DNA of 64,000 nt, from NCBI GenBank assembly GCA_905221605.1, contig CAJNDS010000513.1:871246-935245 (forward strand), written 5' to 3'. This document shows, piece by piece, positions 23,822 to 35,719 of the stretch. The notes under the pieces were generated by a model. It saw only the letters and a list, made by a program, of their open reading frames with translations. It was not told the origin of the DNA and did no database searches. The DNA is from Symbiodinium natans. Lineage: Eukaryota; Sar; Dinophyceae; Suessiales; Symbiodiniaceae. Position 1 is the stretch's first letter. Each line of letters begins with the position of its first letter. Position numbers and translations under genes: made by a program.

Positions 23822-23952
23822 GGTTCTTCGTGAGACGCCGAGTGATGAAGGCAGAAGATGGCAAAATCGTTTTTCCTGCTGGAGCAGCCACGGCAGCTGC
23901 CGAGGCACACTTTCGTGCGGCCGATTCAACGGCTTGGGAGACATCAGGACGT
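23822..23952 (+). CDS. Candidate exon, unknown protein
   Basis: Two bases plus 43 codons, between GCGAG|G (AG 23820-23821) and T|GC (GC 23953-23954). A stop follows immediately in the same frame, which supports the end. The translation includes FFVRRRVMKAEDGKIVFP, then AGAATAAAEAHFRAADS. It is one of the longest exon-like islands of the left half. The upstream sequence is G-rich instead of C-rich. No domain is recognised. Confidence 0.45.
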
Positions 23953-24057
23953 GCGTGAAGGAGTAGACGGTTTGTTCATGTAGTTTGAAGTGATTCCCTA
24001 TGTAGTGTCGTAGGCCTTTCAACGATACTTCTGTGAACCACCCTGACAGACGATGAG

Positions 24058-24105
24058 GACCCTAGTTCTTCAGTTCGGAAGTCCTGGTTGCTGCTGTCAG
24101 CAGAT
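24058..24105 (+). CDS. Candidate micro-exon, unknown protein
   Basis: Sixteen codons in phase 0, between ATGAG|G (AG 24056-24057) and T|GC (GC 24106-24107), reading DPSSSVRKSWLLLSAD. The frame stays open for ~12 codons after the proposed donor. It may belong with the candidate exon at 23822, only 105 bases upstream, which would make a very short intron. Confidence 0.35.
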
Positions 24106-24318
24106 GCTCAAGACACAGCTGAGCATCAACACAGCGGACAGTCTTTGTGAAGGCCTAGGGCATCGCAGACGTAAAGGCTCTCAGTGAGTAAGACCTTTCG
24201 TGGAGTGCATTTTGGAAGCAGTTCGAGCGATTGCACTTCATAAGACATGGCCCGGCCTGATGACTCAGCACCTCCTGCAACCTCCGCCCCAAGCCCTAAT
24301 CCCTCTTGTGCAGCTCAG

Positions 24319-24383
24319 GTGAGACTGTGAGCGCTATCCCCGCCGGCAGCAACAATGAGTTCTGGTCAGAACCCGCAGTCATT
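24319..24383 (+). CDS. Candidate exon, unknown protein
   Basis: Two bases plus 21 codons between CTCAG|G (AG 24317-24318) and T|GC (GC 24384-24385). The frame reads ETVSAIPAGSNNEFWSEP. C-rich words (CCTCCGCCCCAAGCCCTAAT) precede it and G-rich words (GAGGGTTTAGGGCTTTCGGG) follow, the same arrangement as the lectin exons. Confidence 0.45.
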
Positions 24384-25278
24384 GCCAGGAGCTGAGCTTT
24401 GTCGGAATGTCGAGGGTTTAGGGCTTTCGGGTTCGATGCTCAAACCCTAAACTCTGAAACATAAATCCGAAGCCCTTGAGGGATGACTTTGGGTTCAGGG
24501 CTTTAGGGCTCACTTGGGGGCAGCAGAGGGTCCGAAACCATTCGCACTCAACAGCCCTCTTGGCCTCTATGGCTAGTCGGGTGGCAAGAAAACCCCTGAA
24601 GCCACCGAAATGCCGAAGCTCCATAAGCCCTAAGCCTTCAACCCTAAATGCTGAACTTATCCCCAAACCCTTTTGCGCACCAAACTTGAAGATGTTTTCG
24701 GGTGTCCGGTCGTCGGTACACCGAGTTACCAGTTGACAGGGCGCAGTACCCTCCACTTCCGTTTCGACGTTGGGCACGTCCTACTGCCTGACAATCGCGT
24801 TTGCTATGGTCTCTCCTGCAGCCATCTTGAACCTCCTGATCCTCTGCAACCCCCAACCCTGAATCCTTGCCTGCCGTGTGCGAGTGCGAGAGTCGAAGCC
24901 CTGAAGCCCTGAAACCCGAAACCCTAATCTCGAGACCCCAACTCGTGAACATTCCTGAACCCTAAACTTGACTCTCTAGACCCTGATTGGAAACCTTGAG
25001 GTGGACGGCCAGTTCGCATGCGAGCAGGAGAATCTTGGTGCAGGTTTTGGTAAGGACTGGGGTGCCCACAATGGTAGGGATCATCTCAAGGAATCCCAGC
25101 ATGAGCTTCTTACAAGGGTCCTGTAAGTTTATAAACGGCTTTTAGCAAGAACTTCAAATCAGGGCTTTGTATGGGTTTCCTGAAATAAGGGGTACGTACC
25201 TTATTCATCCTACCTTGCTTTCACACTGACGTGGGTTTACACATCAACCCTGAGCTGGAAGGAAGTGCACTGTAGCAG

Positions 25279-25434
25279 CTTGTGCCTTCTGCTGCCCGTG
25301 AGTACTCCCGCCAAGCTTCAGTCCAGCTGCTGACTGCTTCCAGGTACCTTGTGGAGGTGACCATGGAGACAGAGAGCGATGGCCGTCGTGGTGCAATGAG
25401 CGGTTTCGCGGTTTGTTGTGGTGGGTATTGCTGA
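25279..25434 (+). CDS. Candidate exon region, unknown protein
   Basis: A 51-codon open segment follows GTAGCAG and ends at TGA. It includes VPSAAREYSRQASVQLLT and YLVEVTMETESDGRR. A TTCCAG|G acceptor inside it (25344-25346) and a GGT|GC site near 25391 suggest that the real exon may be the central part only. The translation looks genuine; the boundaries are uncertain. No family is recognised. Confidence 0.35.
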   Translation, partial: LVPSAAREYSRQASVQLLTASRYLVEVTMETESDGRRGAMSGFAVCCGGYC

Positions 25435-25578
25435 CTCCTTGCGAGAAAAAGACTCTTCTCGGAATACCTCCTTCAATCCTCACTGAGGAAGGGGTAAAAA
25501 TTGTCAGTGGAGGGGAGTGTATGAAACAAGGGCCTACAATCTACAAGTAAACGCTAGACTCACGACCCTTTAACATCC

Positions 25579-25657
25579 CCTACTACCATACATAAGCATT
25601 GTACAAAACCAATCCAAGGGCCTGTTCGATATAACCCCGAGAAAACCTTTAGTAAAC
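25579..25657. repeat. 79-bp direct repeat, copy 1
   Basis: Identical by eye to 25854-25932, offset 275 bases, beginning CCTACTACCATACATAAG. No terminal inverted repeats are evident. Confidence 0.9.
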
Positions 25658-25853
25658 CCACAAACTACTGAGAGGCACTCAACCCTCAAGGATCGTTTTC
25701 TTCGGTAAGCGCTTTCGCCTACTGGCTTGTCGTACCTCGTGCCAAATAGCGATTGGCAAGAAGATTCAAGGGATCATAAACATCAAACACACAGCGGGTT
25801 CCAGTGACACCTGGAACACATGATCGCTGCAGACTGTTTTTAATCAAAAACAG

Positions 25854-25932
25854 CCTACTACCATACATAAGCATTGTACAAAACCAATCCAAGGGCCTGT
25901 TCGATATAACCCCGAGAAAACCTTTAGTAAAC
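25854..25932. repeat. 79-bp direct repeat, copy 2
   Basis: An exact match to 25579-25657. The lack of differences implies a recent local duplication or an assembly artefact. Confidence 0.9.
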
Positions 25933-26736
25933 TCGACAGCCCTGCAACGCTCAGTGAATCACCGGGTTTCGGGGTGTGCAAGCAGCCGAGGCCTGGACCC
26001 AGGCAACTGCCGAACGCGCTGCCTGTCGCAAGAGTGCCCCTACTTCTGGGAAGGCCAGTTCCGAGGTTTTTAAGGATTTGGAGCTTTGGGATTTTACGTT
26101 TTCGCGTGTTAGGGCTTAGGGCTCGCGGGTTTGGTTGCGGGTGTTCGGGTTTAGGCTTTGGGTGCTATGGTTTGAGAGCGGATGAAGGCCTACGCAGGCT
26201 TTGATTGCTGTGACCATCGCACCCTGAAGTCTAAAGCAGACAAACGCAAATGCCAAGCGATCATGTAGAAATGCTTGCAGAACCTCGACAGGCACTACTA
26301 CTTTATGTGCAAGGCCCTGATACCTGATGTAAGGTTTAGGCCTTAATTAGTGGTGTTGAAGAGGTGCATCCCTGGCATGTGCTTTGTGATGCTATCCGCA
26401 TGCTTGTGATCCTGGATACTCTTGCAAGGGTGTCAGGCGTTCAGGTCAGCTGCAAAAACTTACACAGTACTTGGCACTCATAGAAATTGCAGGCTAAAGC
26501 GGCACCCTATGGAGGCGAGGTTTATGACCCTAAGCCCCAAGCCTAAATCCAAATGCGTTTCCTGTGCGAACTCTGGGTCAGGACCCCCCACTGTTGTGAC
26601 ACAGCATCCTTTGATTCGTCTCAATCATCCCGAATTGTTACCCTGCCTTCCGCATCCCAACATCAGTTTGCACCCCGCCAAAACCCTACACTTGCAACAT
26701 CTTGCAACTCGAAGCTGCAAAGCCCAGACTGGGCAG

Positions 26737-26778
26737 GGGAAGTCATGTCGACAAAGCAGTGCCGCATCTACAGCCAGT
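26737..26778 (+). CDS. Candidate micro-exon, unknown protein
   Basis: Between GGGCAG|G and T|GC (GC 26779-26780), one frame reads EVMSTKQCRIYSQ and continues CTELAGDPNLG. Two other frames are open across the island, so only weak support exists. Confidence 0.25.
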
Positions 26779-27384
26779 GCACGGAGCTGGCGGGGGATCC
26801 CAACTTGGGTAGGGGCTGGCCTCAGACACAGCGGCAACTTCGTGTTTTGGGCCTGCAGGATGCTGGCCTCAGTTTCGTAATCGTCTTATACCTTCCTTTC
26901 TCAAAACATCTCAAAACCTTTAACATCTCAAAACCTCTTACTTGTAGCCCCAAACCCCAATACGTCAACCCTTGCATCGAGAACCCCTATACTTTTAACA
27001 ACGCTGGCTGACTCCGATCTTTCCCGAAAAGTTTTTTTGCAGAGTTTTGAGTGCCTCGGGTGGTCGAGATTCTGCCGTGGACTGGTTGAGGTCGAGATTT
27101 TGTGTGACTGTCCCAGTAGACCAGAGAAGAGGCATCCCGAAGCGGTGTCGGTTGTGCGGGTTCCCTAGGGCCCGAGGTGTTTGTCTGGCACATGCTGCGC
27201 GGTCCACGAAGCCCTTAACCCGAAACCATAAAAGTGCAAAGCCCCAACCCAGAAAGGTTCCGTGCCGATGATCTTCGTGCGATCATGACGACGTTTTTCT
27301 CATGATTATTGCTGGTGAATGGTGATGCCAAGGATACTGTTGATGGTGGTGGCAGCGATGGTGATGACTATAATCACTATCGAA

Positions 27385-27720
27385 ATCACAGATCACAGTC
27401 ATCATCATCACGATCGTCCTCGTCCTCGTCCTCGTTATACTTCTCAGCACCATCATGAGATGTTGTCATCATAATCGTCCTTATCAGGAAAACAGGCACC
27501 CCAATAGCCATCGTCATAATCATCATCATCATCATCATCAGCATCATCATCGTCAGCATCATCCTCATCATCATCATCATCATCATTATCGTCATTATAA
27601 TCAGCCCTAGCCGTCATCATCACGACCACCACCACCAGCACCACCACCGCCGCCACCAGCAGCAGCAGCAGCAGCAGCAGCACCACCACCACCACCACCA
27701 CCACCACCAGCACCATCTTC
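27385..27720. repeat. CAT/ATC triplet arrays, then CAG and CAC arrays
   Basis: Imperfect ATC triplets (27385-27600) are followed by CACCAC, a short CAG run (~27656-27682) and a CAC run (~27683-27710). ORFs rich in Met/Asp (minus strand) come from this repeat and are not genes. Confidence 0.85.
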
Positions 27721-28242
27721 AGCATCATCTTCATCAGGCCTGACCATGGCGACCGCCACCAACATCGCCATTTCTCTTCATCGCCGTCTCTTCCGTTTTC
27801 GATCCGATGCAGAGTCGTCCAGACAACCCCTAGCCGCAGCCTAGCTTTCGAAAGAAAGTGGTGTAACTGTGCCAAGCGCACGCATCACATGACACTTGTA
27901 TGCGTGTCATCCTAATCACCGTCCACCCTCATCATTGCCATCAATAGAGCCAGCTTCAGTAGTGGTCCAGTAGTGGTGGTACGGTTGATGGAGGAAATCG
28001 TGCACCACCTATTGAATAACAAGTGACACGACACTTGAGCATGACCCCGCACCCTTTTTAACATTGACGATGATGGACACCGAGGTGGTGCAAGATTTTT
28101 GTCATTGGAACCCACGGCACTTCCGAGGAAGAACAATCAATATTAAAAAAGGGGCGCGGGGTCTCTACTTTGCTCGGCCATATAAAGCGGTGCAAGATTT
28201 CCTCCATCAACAGTAGCATGTGGGAGCATGTCTGGGGTTCAG

Positions 28243-28307
28243 GTCCGTGAGGTTGGTGCCATCGGCGTCCTTTACGGCATGACCCTCGGCAGCTGGGAAG
28301 GCTTCTT
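28243..28307 (+). CDS. Candidate exon, unknown protein
   Basis: Twenty-one codons plus two bases between TTCAG|G (AG 28241-28242) and TT|GC (GC 28308-28309). It reads VREVGAIGVLYGMTLGSWEG, with mostly G/C third positions. Phase 0 at the start and 2 at the end match the commonest phases of the lectin exons. The family is unknown. Confidence 0.45.
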
Positions 28308-28499
28308 GCGGATTCAAGGTTGGTTTAGGAGGTCAGCTAAAGCAGGCCAGGCACAGCAACAACGAAGACACTACGACGTACGACAACAATTTGCTAGCAC
28401 CAGCACCCGCCCTGCCGCCACCACCGCTAAAACCACTACCTATACCAACACGTCCAATGCCAATGCAGACCAACGCGAACACCACCACCAGCGTCGCCG

Positions 28500-28730
28500 C
28501 AACCAGCACCACCATCCGCCACCCGAAACACACCGCCCACCGCCCACTGTCCCACCGCTCACCACCCACCGCCCACCGCCCATCACCCACCAACCACCGC
28601 CAGTCACCTACCAACCACCACCCACCGCCCACCGCCCACCGCCAACCACCCACCGCCCACCACCCACCGCCCACCACCCACTGCCCACCGCCCAACACCC
28701 CCCACCACCCACCACCCACCACCTCACTTC
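28500..28730. repeat. CCACCGCCCA-type minisatellite
   Basis: Units of about 7-14 bases (CACCCACCGCCCA variants) repeat for ~230 bases. The complementary strand is (GGTGGGCGGTGGGT)n and could form G-quadruplexes. The proline/histidine-rich (+) and tryptophan/glycine-rich (-) ORFs through it are artefacts. Confidence 0.85.
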
Positions 28731-29044
28731 CTTCTCTTTTTCCAAAATCCGCGGCCTGCTGCTAAAACGACTAGCGAAACTAGTGCCGGTTCAGCGCCAC
28801 TGTCATGCCAATATCGCTACCACCACAGGTGCTAAACTTATTCTTAGTTTTTGCGGAAGGGAGGGATTGAAGGACGAAGGAGGGCGGGATTGAACGTGTG
28901 GTGATTGGAGGGTCAGAGGTCACAGAGGCCGGCCCATTGGGGACGAACCAATGCGTTCTCGTGCTTCTTCCAGTGGTGATTCACAAGCCTTCTCATCAGG
29001 TTTATTTTCTCACATCTGGATATGCGAAAGAACTCTTCAGTAAT

Positions 29045-29345
29045 CGCTTCTTCTTTCTCATCATGGGGCTCGACATGTTATACATGGAATTGCCTTCTAT
29101 TCTCGTCACATGCTAAATTATCGGCTGTGAATATCCTTCCATGTAATCTCTTCTTTCTCATCATGGTTTAATGTTTGCTACCTACTACGTTACGAGAAGT
29201 TTGAAGAAGGATTTTGATAGGATGCAAATCAGTTAATGCTGCACAACTCCAAGAAAAGACAACCCTGGGCTGGAGATGTTATACGTAGAATTGTCTTCTA
29301 TTTTCGTCACATGCCAAATAATCGGCTGCGAATATCCTTTCATTA
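29045..29345. repeat. Diverged ~72-bp direct repeats in an AT-richer island
   Basis: The segment at 29070-29140 (ATGTTATACATGGAATTG, then CGTCACATGCTAAATTATCGG) recurs with ~10 changes at 29270-29341. A shorter word, CTTCTTTCTCATCATGG, occurs at about 29050 and 29149. The island lacks telomere-like words. Confidence 0.6.
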
Positions 29346-30119
29346 AGTTGCCTAATGGATCCCAGCATGTCTTGTTCTGGTAGCGTACATTCCACAGGGC
29401 TGGAAGCACGAAAGTGGTTGACCACTTCCAGAAGTTTATTTTTTTTATGCATACTGCAAATGTGCGGGGTTTTACCAATGCTTTGACGACTATGTGCTCG
29501 CCGCTATGTCCAATTTAGTTCTGTGTGGGTCGCTGTAGCACAATGCTGTTTCCAGGCCTTCGTACAGTCTTGGCACGTTTGCGACACGTGTGGCAGCTTG
29601 TGTTGCTGGTTCTAAGCTTGTTGAGTGTGACAATGTAAACATATGTAGACAAGTTCAGAATACTGGCATGTTCAATTTTCAGTGGCTTCCTACTTCTCAC
29701 CACGATGTTTGTGGCTGTCGGTTGCACTTCTACGCCTACATATCCGTTCATATAGATCATATGTACATATGTATGTATGTATGTATTTGTATTAGGCTAC
29801 CCTCCCACCCACCTTGAAACCACATAAAACCGAAACTCCCTTCCTTCCAAAAATCGGCATCTCCGACATAGCCGATTGAGACCACCTAACCGATTGAATT
29901 TATATGGGCCTCGATTTCAAGATCCAAGACGCCTGGGGCAAGGCCCTCTGGCAATCTTGGATCTTGATCCGGGCTCCGATTGAATTCAATCGGATTTCAA
30001 TCGGGATCCAACATGCTCTGGGGAGGAACTTCTGACAATTTTGGGCGTATGTGGTAGGTGACCATCAAGGTGACCTTGAAGATGGGTTTCGGGAAGTAAG
30101 GTGACAGTGAAAGTGAAGG

Positions 30120-30120
30120 T

Positions 30121-30162
<42 letters not shown>
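30120..30162. repeat. (GT)n microsatellite
   Basis: A GT/TG dinucleotide run of about 40 bases. Confidence 0.9.
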
Positions 30163-30167
<5 letters not shown>

Positions 30168-30239
30168 TTTTTGACGGAGGGGCCCGGGAGGGGTTCACAA
30201 TTTTCGCACTTATGCACACGCATGGTATACATAGAAGTG

Positions 30240-32430
30240 AACTCACCGTCCCCAAGACCTGAGCCTTCGACGCTCGAGCCAGTAGCAGTGTCCCAGCAGC
30301 CCAGGAGCTACCGTAAGACTTGCAAAATCGCAGATCCTGCGTTGCGCTTCGGACTGGCTAAGCTTTGGGGCTCAAGGACTTCAGTTTGGGTTCCGGGCTT
30401 CAGAAAATACGGCCTCTTTTGGACTCTTTTGTTACTCAACAAAGGTTTGGGCTTTCGAGGTTTAAGGCTTACGACTTACGATTCCAGTGTTAGGCTCTAG
30501 GGTTAAGGGCATGCTGGAGCATCGCTTGAAAGGAAACTTCAAGGAACCCTTCCCGAAACCACGGAGTCCGCCTCTGCTAATTATTCTGGCGGAAGCCTAG
30601 ATCACTACAGAAAATTCCTTGAGATGAACCAGAGCAATTTTAGGGTTTAGGGGGACGGGCCTCAGTACGGGCTCAAAGAAGGGGTAAGGGTCTGGAGTCT
30701 CAAGCCTTCAACGCTAAAGGGAACTCCTAAGCCCCACCTTGAGCCACTGGCTTCCCACACCCTGCATCCATTACCACATCTGCCACATCTCTCTTGCAGG
30801 CAAGAACAGGAAAGTCGACCCCGGCACTAAACCCTCAATGTCCCCCCACATCCAGACGCAGGATTTCGGGCTCAAGGCACGACAGCCGTGCGCCACCGTA
30901 AATCCTAACCACCAGAACCAAAAACCTTAAATTCTAAAGCTTGCAAACCTAAACCTCAAAACCCCAACCTTAAACTCAAAGCCCCAAGAATTGAGTCCCA
31001 AAGGGCCTAGATCCTCAGGATTTAAGCGAAAGCTTGTGGTCTGAGGTGTTGGAAGACGACGAAGCGTCGGTCCTTCCTTGGTGCTGGTGACGATTCCTAC
31101 GATTGCCTACACCAGGAGAAATCCACGGAGGGCTTTGTAGGGTTGTAAGTTGTAAGCTTTGGAGTTTAAGGACAGACAGAGAGCGAGAGAGAGGTACCTG
31201 GCTGCGAAATTTCACCGAGACTGGACTTGGTCTGGGCGCGCCCAGTGCGCGGGGGCCCCCGGGCTCCTCAAACCCCGTAGAAGAAGAAGAAGGAGAGGTC
31301 ATTTTCTTACGCAGACACACCTTTCCTTGAATAGGGGCGGGAGTTTTCACCGACGGATTCATGGGACTCTCGCACCCTTCGGGGCGGCTCCCTTTGGGGC
31401 GGGCCTAGCGTGGAGAGAATGGTTGCCGCCTCCCCGTGCACCCCATGAAGGGCTTCTGGTTTTCGGGTTTGGGTGAGTTCTGAAGTTTAGGGGCAAAAGG
31501 GGAAGCCTCCCCAAACCTGCTATGTCCCCTACATGCAGCCGTGCGGAACCGGTGCCCCCGTGCCGTTGACGGTTGTCAGTCTGGCTGATGGTTTAGCAGG
31601 AGGTTAGGGGTTTAGGTTCTTTGAGGCATTGTCTAGGCCTCCCATTCAAAGGCGGGCCTCCTCGGACTCCCTATACAACAAAAACTGCCTACCCCCCGAC
31701 CATGTTTGGGGGGAGGACCCCTTCACCACACTCCGCTCCCCGAAGGGGGTGAGAGGGGGAGAGGAGGAGGGGCGAAATTCAGGGTTGGATCTCCGTTCAA
31801 CTTAGGCCCTAAAACCTCAAATCCTAGGCCCCGCACCCCATCCCCAAAAACTTAAAACTTTTTTCAGGGTAGTTTAGTGGGCTCGTTCCGGTTGATGAAA
31901 TATGATTTGAGAAGGATGGGCTCAGGGTGCTTACACTCGGGATTACGGTCTGGAGTTGAGGCTGTGCGGTCAAGCCGTTGACGGATTCATGGTTTCTGAT
32001 TGGCAGGCTGGGCCTAGTACTGTGTGGGGTGTTAGGGGGCTCCAGAGGGCAAGAAGTCTCACCACTTGCTGTTTTTGTGGCTTTGTGGCACCCTAATCTG
32101 CAGAAGCCCTCAGACAGGCCTCCGCGTATGGGGGTTGGGGTTTAACTAATGTAGCGATGCTTATGGAAATGGACTTGTGGTCACCAGCTTTTGCCCCTCT
32201 GCTCCGCCCACCGTACCTTCAGATTGAGCAGCGGTTGCTCTAAAGGATGGTATGTGACGCCATGTCACAAACAGAGGACTATGAATTAACTGGTGCTCGC
32301 GCCCAAATGCAGCGAACAGTCTTTCATGATCGGAAACATAGAGTATGGCCATTCAAACACACATCTGCACTCGCCAAGGCCAAAGCACATGATGACACAC
32401 TCTTAGCATGGGTGGGATTGAGAGCTGAGT
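30240..32430. other. Telomere-like filler with possible unassigned exons
   Basis: C-rich words dominate 30540-31010 and G-rich words 31440-31640. Exon-like spots follow CCCAG|G near 30313 (SYRKTCKIADP in one frame) and TTGCAG|G at 30799-30800 (a good acceptor with pyrimidine tract). I could not fix their frames or ends, so they are not annotated as CDS. Confidence 0.35.
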
Positions 32431-32433
32431 GTC

Positions 32434-33842
32434 TCATGACACAGAACCCTCCAAATTAAACATTAACGTCTGGACATCTGTCAGGTAGTGCGTGCCCGGT
32501 CCAGCTCCCCAAGCCCTCAGATACGCAAGACTTGCTGATACCACGGGCTGCCAGTGAACTGGGAGTGACTGCATCAGCACCGTTGAGACACCGCTGATTC
32601 CAACTTCTGTGGCTACATGCTTAGCGCTTCTCGCCATAGCCTCGTCAACCGCAGACCCCACTGAGTGCTGTAGTGCTCGAAGCATTTCAGAACCCATTTG
32701 GCGGAGAAGTGGCTAGCAGCAATAAAAGCAACCCCAAAGACATGCGATTATGGTAAAACTTGCGCCAGCGGCCCAGATGAATAGGCAAATGCCAGCCCAA
32801 AGGCCTTTGCAGAAGGAGCTAAGTATCTTGCGCGCAAACCTGCATGACGTGGCTCTGCAGGAAGTGCGCCCTAAGAGTCACTCAGGCACGTCTTGCTGAG
32901 ACAACACCTTCACCAAGAGCCGCAGCGTGAGGAGATCACGGCTAAGGTCTGTAGCCTTCTGGAGCCCTGCCTTCTCCAAGGCCGCATTGAGGTCCTCGTC
33001 GCTGAGCCGCAACTTTTCTGCCGCCAGCCATGCGCTGACCGCAACAGGAGTTCGCGTCCACCCTTTGGCGATGGCAGGCCTCACACCGGAGATCCACATT
33101 TTTTGCTGCGCTGTTGTGATCAAGACTGCATCCAAGTCCCGCTGCTCTACATCCACAGGGAGCCAGTCGAGCCTGTTCCAATGGTAACTTGGGCATGGAC
33201 TCCCGCAAAGACTTGATCTGAGACTCAGTCGTTCCTTCTCTGCCTTTTGCTCTCGTCGAGCCTTCTCCTCCTTCAAAGCCTCCGGCTCCTGCCTAAGCTG
33301 CAGAAGTTCCTGGGACTCTTGGGCTGTAGGCATACTGTTGCCTGCACTGCTGGGAGTACTACCGATGTTCTGCGCCGCATGGTTTGCCGCAGAGCTCTTC
33401 AAAGAACTTGAGCTGGGGGTGGTGTCTGTTGCTCCTTCTTTTGAAGCCAAACCATCCAACAAGCCTTTCAACCAACAAGGTGGATCACCCGCGGCCCTCG
33501 TAGCCTGCGCGCCAAGCTCGGCGTACGCAGAGCTACTAGGCTCATGGGTCTCCCGACTTGGCGCATGGCCCGAAGAACCCACAAAACGCTGCAGCAAGGA
33601 AGTTGCCTGCGCTTCTTGCGCTGCTGGCGCCCAAGCTCCTGCAGCTCACGCACGAGATATGCTGCGTGACTCATGGGTGTTGGTGACGAAGCTTTTCCAT
33701 AGCCTTCGCTCTGGTAGCTTCCATAGCCTTTTCCCTGGTAGCGACTATCATTCCAGCATCCTTTCCCTGAGTTGTAGCGCTGCCAACCGTGGTAACCACG
33801 AGAGTGGTCTCGGCTACGGCTGCGGCGTCCCTTTCCGCCCAT
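32434..33842 (-). pseudogene. Retroelement ORF1-like gene remnant (broken)
   Basis: The minus strand starts with a 124-codon ORF (33842-33468). Its N-terminus is rich in Arg/Ser/Gly/Tyr (GRRSRSRDHSRG, then GKGYGSYQSEGYGK), typical of RNA-binding tails. The reading then shifts near 33600 into a second frame (33597-32878) with a Lys/Glu-rich coiled-coil-like stretch (EALKEEKARREQKAEKERL). Two in-frame stops follow, around a hydrophobic segment (GLWAGICLFIWAAGASFTI at ~32790-32730), and the same frame runs on to 32434. It lies 3' of the reverse transcriptase on the same strand. It may be the ORF1 or 5' part of a second tandem copy. No known gag or ORF1 family is recognised. Confidence 0.45.
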
Positions 33843-34184
33843 CGCAACTTGTCGGTGCGCTACACACTAAACCAAGAGCACAAAAGAGCAAACCACAAAA
33901 AACCAGCCCTAAACCGAAAATCAACAAGAAAACCGGACAACCCTAGTGCGACGCGGGGCAAGGTTTTCACTCAAAGAGTCGCGCCAGTGCTTAACCCAGG
34001 CAGCACAAGATTCTGCGGATATTCCAATTTTGCGAGCGTAGCCATCAAGTCAGCGACCGCAAACTTGGTCTGAGACTCACTGAGGCCTATTTGTTGCCAG
34101 CGAGACACCGTTGCTTTTACTCGTTGTTTGAAATCCTTGTTATCAAAGCAAGACTCGTGCAGGAATGGGGGCCACCGCTGTCTT

Positions 34185-35719
34185 TCAGGCTTGCCCTAAC
34201 AACCACGCTTGCTCATTGAAAGGAATGTCCGTAGTAACCTGATTATCCTGATTGTCAGCAGCCAGAACGCAAACGTCCAGCCAAGCAACTTTAGTGTAGG
34301 AGGCTTGCTCAACATCAAACCTGATATGACTAGGGTAAACCTGATCAATCAGAGGCTTTAAGCAACCCAAACACCAAGTGGACACCAGAAGCAGGTCATC
34401 TACGTATCTTACAGCAGCCAACTGCGCGGCAGTAGGCGCACTAGGTCGGCATGCAAAATCACACTCCGACGGGCCAAGAGCCAACATAGCGTTCAAGCGG
34501 GACATGAGGCCGCCAATGGGGCTACCTGAAGCTTGGCGCAAGATCCGGTCACCCCACCGAGCATTCAGCAATGCTTCGCGCAAGGACAATTTGAGAACTT
34601 TAACAAGGTCACGAAAAGGCCACGCATCAGCGCCATTGACAGCCACATGCTCTGACCGGCATAAGCTTCCTCGGAGTTTCTTGCACTGCGTCAACACGAC
34701 CGCCCTATACCCCTCATGCTCGGCGAGGGCCACAACCCTTTCCATGTTGGCAAGTACATCGGCGGGCTTGATCTGTTCATACATTTGCCCTGCGTCTGCA
34801 ACCAGCAGTGACATGCCATTCCGATTTGCACCACACTTTGGACAGCAGGCACAGCCAAAGTCAAGTTTCGCCAAGCGCTTTCTGAGATCAGTGACGCTGG
34901 TTTTTAGGCTCAGTGTCTCCCAACCTAGGAAATACTTGCTGACAAGCAGGGTTGTAGCACGAGAGACTTGCCTGACAATTCGCCGCACGCTTGTTTCGCA
35001 GCGCCCCCACGAAACAATTTTTCGGAAACAGCTGTGAGATCGCTTCACGCACGTGTGCTGCCAACCAGTAGCCACGGAACCTTGGAAACACTTAGCTTCA
35101 ACCGTGCCATACCCGTAGGGAACATGCCCAGGGTCTGAGGAAGCACGCAAAACTCTCCCTCGCGATAGTTCTGCAGCATTGATTGCGGACGCGCGTGTCA
35201 CAGCAGCTTCTTGCAGGCTCAAAGCAGTAAGCAGTAGGTACCCACTTGTCATATGCGAGACTGGTAGGAAAACTTGGCCATTTTCCAGCACGCAGCAGTG
35301 TCCTTATCTTCCTGCACAAAGCATGTGTCGGGATCGAGACTAGGGAAAGCAAGCGCGTATTGCTGGAGGGGCTGCAGTAAGGCAGAAGGGTGGAGGCAGT
35401 TGCCAACTGCATTAAGCAATGCTTTCTCAAACGCAACACTTTCACGCGGGCTGAAGCGCAAGCAATGGCAAGCTTGTCTCACTCGCAATTTGAAAGAAAT
35501 CAAGCCATCAAGCGGCTGGTCAACATCTGGGAACTTTGTCCAACATTTAACGCGTTGCATGTCTGTGCCCGACAACAGTTGCTGAAACTCATCACTTGTT
35601 AGCGTCTCATGCTCCACCCAGCCCGCGGCTCTCATGACATGCTGCATGTTGAAGCGTCTGGCTTTTATCGTAGCCGTGGAAGAATGACAAGCCGTAAGTG
35701 GCCCTTCAACCACAGCCAC
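34185..35719 (-). pseudogene. Reverse transcriptase of a Penelope-like retroelement (frameshifted)
   Basis: The longest frame (35291-34185, 368 codons) carries reverse transcriptase motifs in order: catalytic-Asp motif VADAGQMYEQI (residues ~164-174), GSPIGGLMSRLNA (~256-268), YVDD (296-299, at about 34395-34406) and a downstream W-LDV motif. A CxCC-xxC cluster (~147-153) precedes them and may bind zinc. The N-terminal part lies in a different frame (35719-35249) and contains VQEDKD-TAACWKM, like the basic fingers motif of these enzymes. A frameshift near 35260 separates the two, and another near 35700 precedes it. In the full element this enzyme copies RNA into DNA at the insertion site; this copy is inactive as it stands. 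Confidence 0.75.

Noticed and set aside
28228-28893. 221-codon + ORF rich in Pro/His
   Set aside because: Only its first ~25 codons (candidate exon 28243) look like coding sequence; the rest is the CCACCGCCCA minisatellite.
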